Below are positions 63,182-64,000 of a stretch of DNA of 64,000 nucleotides, one piece after another. Position 1 is the stretch's first letter; every line of letters begins with the position of its first letter. The DNA comes from Tetrahymena thermophila SB210. Its lineage: Eukaryota > Ciliophora > Oligohymenophorea > Hymenostomatida > Tetrahymenidae. The stretch is taken from NCBI RefSeq assembly GCF_000189635.1, contig NW_002476359.1:1-64000 (forward strand), in the 5' to 3' direction. A program made the position numbers and the translations under genes. The notes beneath the pieces were generated by a model. That model saw only the letters and a program-made list of their open reading frames with translations. It ran no database searches and had not been told where the DNA came from.

Positions 63182-64000
63182 ATGAATCTTAATTTAAAAG
63201 GAAACAAAAATATAGTTTAAAATTTTTCAAGGTATGTTAGGAAGAAGATTGAATCATTTTACGTTTAAGAGACATATTTATTATTTAACTCATTTGATAG
63301 ACCTTATTTAGTTGGCATATTTTTAATTATATTTAGACAATATGAAATATTGCAATTTAATTTTAATAATGACTCATACAAATAATTGCTCAATAATAAT
63401 TAGAGTACAAACTCATATATCAAAGCAATGATTATGGAGTAATGGCCAAATTTACTTGTCGAGTTTATCTTTTATATTCTTTTTGTTTTAAACATCATCT
63501 TATATCTATACTTAGCGTTTAGGCTCTCATTATATCTTTCAGGAAGATAATTTAGGAATTTAAAAATATTCTCGCTTCTTTTCAGAGCATACACTTATAT
63601 AAATTTTATAGCTTCAATTTATGCAAGCTTGTGTTTTTATTCAAAGCAAAGTGAAATGTCTATTATTAATATATTTCTCACCATATCGCTACGTAAAATT
63701 ATTTAAATTTTATTTAAACATCAAACTTAACAGAAAGAAATTCTTACTTATTTGATTTTATAAAGCATAGAGAGTAGAAAATTTAAATATATAAAAGCTT
63801 TAACTTATTCAATTAATATACACTTTTGTTCAACATATGAATTCTATAAACTAATTTTAAATATAGAATTTATAATATGCTCAACTGACTTCGACATTAG
63901 ATACACTACGAAGGATTACTTAGCTAAAAAGAGTTCTAAGCATGACTATTTTTTTATCACTCTAAAAATAGTGGTTATATTTGTTATAAAATTTGGAAGC
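63182..64000 (+). CDS. Paralogue F of the PAS/TmcB-like family, 5' part (cut by window end)
   Basis: Exons 63182-63692 and 63867-64000+ give the first 215 residues; the rest lies beyond the window. The N-terminus MNLNLKGNKNIVQNF leads to the family block FDRPYLVGIFLIIFRQYEILQ, then three further membrane helices. Intron 1 (174 bp, phase 1) is at the conserved position; it happens to stay open and in frame, so it would be missed without the paralogues. After it comes ICSTDFDIRYTTKDYLAKKSS, the family's hallmark after intron 1. It clearly belongs to the C-F subgroup and shows the array continues to the right. Confidence 0.82.

Noticed and set aside
23569..64000. Tetrahymena mating-type (MTA/MTB) locus
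   Set aside because: Those genes are a head-to-head pair with Cys-rich furin-like repeats. Here all copies are co-oriented and carry PAS-like domains instead.

Overview
This is the telomeric end of a somatic (macronuclear) ciliate chromosome, almost certainly Tetrahymena, probably T. thermophila. Three things show this. The window opens with about 412 bp of uninterrupted CCCCAA repeat. The DNA is extremely AT-rich. Every convincing protein here reads through many in-frame TAA and TAG codons (as Gln) and stops only at TGA. With the standard code each gene breaks into short pieces. Introns are AT-rich, GT...AG and mostly 50-350 bp. The species name is inference; the code and telomere type are seen directly.

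The left 22 kb is a compact housekeeping block on both strands: an alpha/beta hydrolase with a C-terminal ubiquitin-interacting-like motif, starting only about 420 bp from the telomere; mevalonate diphosphate decarboxylase (-); Prp6/PRPF6 of the U4/U6.U5 tri-snRNP; a PARG-like protein (-); a GET1/WRB-type tail-anchored-protein receptor (-); a B-box/kelch protein; an AT-hook Q/N-rich protein; a CPYC glutaredoxin; and a very long Fip1-like polyadenylation factor. The unusually long MVD-PRP6 intergenic region holds an island of more complex sequence with nested inverted repeats, a candidate structured RNA.

The right 40 kb is dominated by six + strand paralogues (A-F) of one family of huge membrane proteins (about 1,745-1,833 residues where complete; F runs off the window). 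Each complete copy has about eight membrane helices near the N-terminus, a Cys-x-Cys cluster, a long cytosolic segment with a PAS-like domain, a Q/N/S-rich linker, two large probably extracellular loops each bounded by membrane helices, and a tail ending in a conserved NPYxxSY(L/F)K motif. Splice positions and phases are conserved, which gave accurate gene models: A and B share one extra intron and form one subgroup; C-F form a second, consecutive tandem run. A secreted Asn/Thr/Pro-rich, probably GPI-anchored protein and the COPII GTPase SAR1 lie between the subgroups.

The most notable system is this expanding array of PAS-containing membrane proteins, resembling the poorly understood TmcB (tiny macrocysts) type of putative sensors. 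Ligand, signalling output and cellular location are unknown. Intergenic DNA is otherwise featureless, very AT-rich sequence; no tRNA, rRNA, transposon or CRISPR array was recognised.
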